Below are positions 8,412 through 8,768 of a stretch of 8,768 bases of DNA, piece after piece. The notes under the pieces were generated by a model that had not been told where the DNA came from, did no database searches, and saw only the letters and a program-made list of their open reading frames with translations. Each line of letters starts with the position of its first letter. Within the stretch, counting starts at the first letter, position 1. The stretch is taken from contig JAOAGA010000068.1 of the NCBI GenBank assembly GCA_026415985.1, positions 1 through 8,768 of the forward strand, given 5' to 3'. The stretch comes from Pseudomonadota bacterium (GTDB lineage: Bacteria; CALINM01). Both the position numbers and the translations under genes were made by a program.

Positions 8412-8768
8412 TTAATCATGGAAAAAGTAATAAAATCTTGGAATTGTATTCAGGTCTTGTTTAAAGATAAAGACCCTTTTGTTGTCTATTACCTGTCTGA
8501 TCTCATCTTCAGGATCAAGTAAGTTGCCAAACTTCCTTGCACCAACAGGACAGGCCTCTAAACAGGCGGGATATTTACCTTCTCTTGATCTCTGAATACA
8601 GAACGTGCATTTTTCAACTACATTCCATGGTCTTGGTCTGTTGCCTAAATAATGTACGTTAGTGTTTATCTCGTTTTCAGGAATTACCGGATCTCTTCTG
8701 TTAAATCTTCTGCCAAAATAAGGGCAGGCTGACATGCAGTATTTGCAACCGATACACCAGTTATAATC
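8412..8768 (-). CDS. dsrO: DsrO-like 4Fe-4S ferredoxin protein, C-terminal part (runs off the window)
   Basis: This is the C-terminal 118 residues of an iron-sulfur electron-transfer protein. The reading frame is open to the window end, so the real start lies outside. The ATG at 8735 falls inside a cluster motif and is not a start. Visible motifs are WCIGCKYCMSACPY (CxxCxxCxxxCP, partly beyond that ATG) and CTFC followed by RSREGKYPACLEACP, so ligands for at least two 4Fe-4S clusters are present. The tail FGNLLDPEDEI and the ending IPRFYYFF resemble DsrO, the periplasmic Tat-exported partner of DsrP. The Tat signal would be off-window. In the Dsr complex it would pass electrons between DsrP and the multihaem DsrJ. 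NrfC- or PsrB-like proteins share the cluster motifs, so the DsrO name rests mainly on the DsrP neighbour. Confidence 0.85.
   Translation of the reverse strand, partial: DYNWCIGCKYCMSACPYFGRRFNRRDPVIPENEINTNVHYLGNRPRPWNVVEKCTFCIQRSREGKYPACLEACPVGARKFGNLLDPEDEIRQVIDNKRVFIFKQDLNTIPRFYYFFHD

Noticed and set aside
8733-8735. ATG at 8735 as the start of the DsrO-like protein
   Set aside because: The frame continues upstream through cysteines of the same CxxCxxCxxxCP motif, so the gene is cut by the window edge.

Overview
The window is visibly AT-rich and tightly packed. Every gene I can support reads on the minus strand, so transcription runs from high to low coordinates. Gene content and protein sequence suggest an anaerobic, respiring, Gram-negative bacterium. 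The DsrO/DsrP-like pair, the periplasmic Spy/ZraP-like protein and the AT-rich composition would fit a Deferribacterota member (Calditerrivibrio or Deferribacter type) or a deltaproteobacterial relative. That placement is an impression, not a computed result.

In transcription order there are three blocks. Block 1 (8768-7144) holds the end of a DsrO-like iron-sulfur protein that runs off the window, then a complete DsrP/NrfD-family quinone-interacting membrane protein. A strong intrinsic terminator closes it. Together these two genes form the electron-transfer end of a DsrMKJOP-type menaquinone complex. Block 2 (7118-4333) holds an OmpR-family response regulator, its overlapping sensor kinase, a Spy/CpxP/ZraP-like periplasmic protein with a CxxC tail, an intrinsic terminator, and a small secreted PepSY-like protein. 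This looks like an envelope- or metal-stress signalling module with its own likely targets. A perfect 10-bp tandem direct repeat lies just upstream of the Spy-like gene, at the position and period expected for an OmpR-family operator.

Block 3 (4231-4) is a housekeeping operon: NAD+-dependent DNA ligase, a secreted DUF3047-type protein, phosphatidylglycerophosphatase A, a stand-alone CinA C-terminal-domain amidase (PncC type), RNA 2',3'-cyclic phosphodiesterase ThpR, and tRNA-Arg(CCG). Adjacent genes overlap or nearly touch (ATGA, TGATG, a 2-nt gap, an 8-nt overlap). The thpR stop codon shares its last base with the first base of the tRNA.

There are no mobile elements, CRISPR arrays, defence genes or broken genes, and no gene-free stretch longer than about 100 bases. 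The most interesting material is regulatory: the candidate operator, a possible terminator/Shine-Dalgarno alternative fold at 4651-4690, the compressed start region of the response regulator, and the thpR-tRNA junction.
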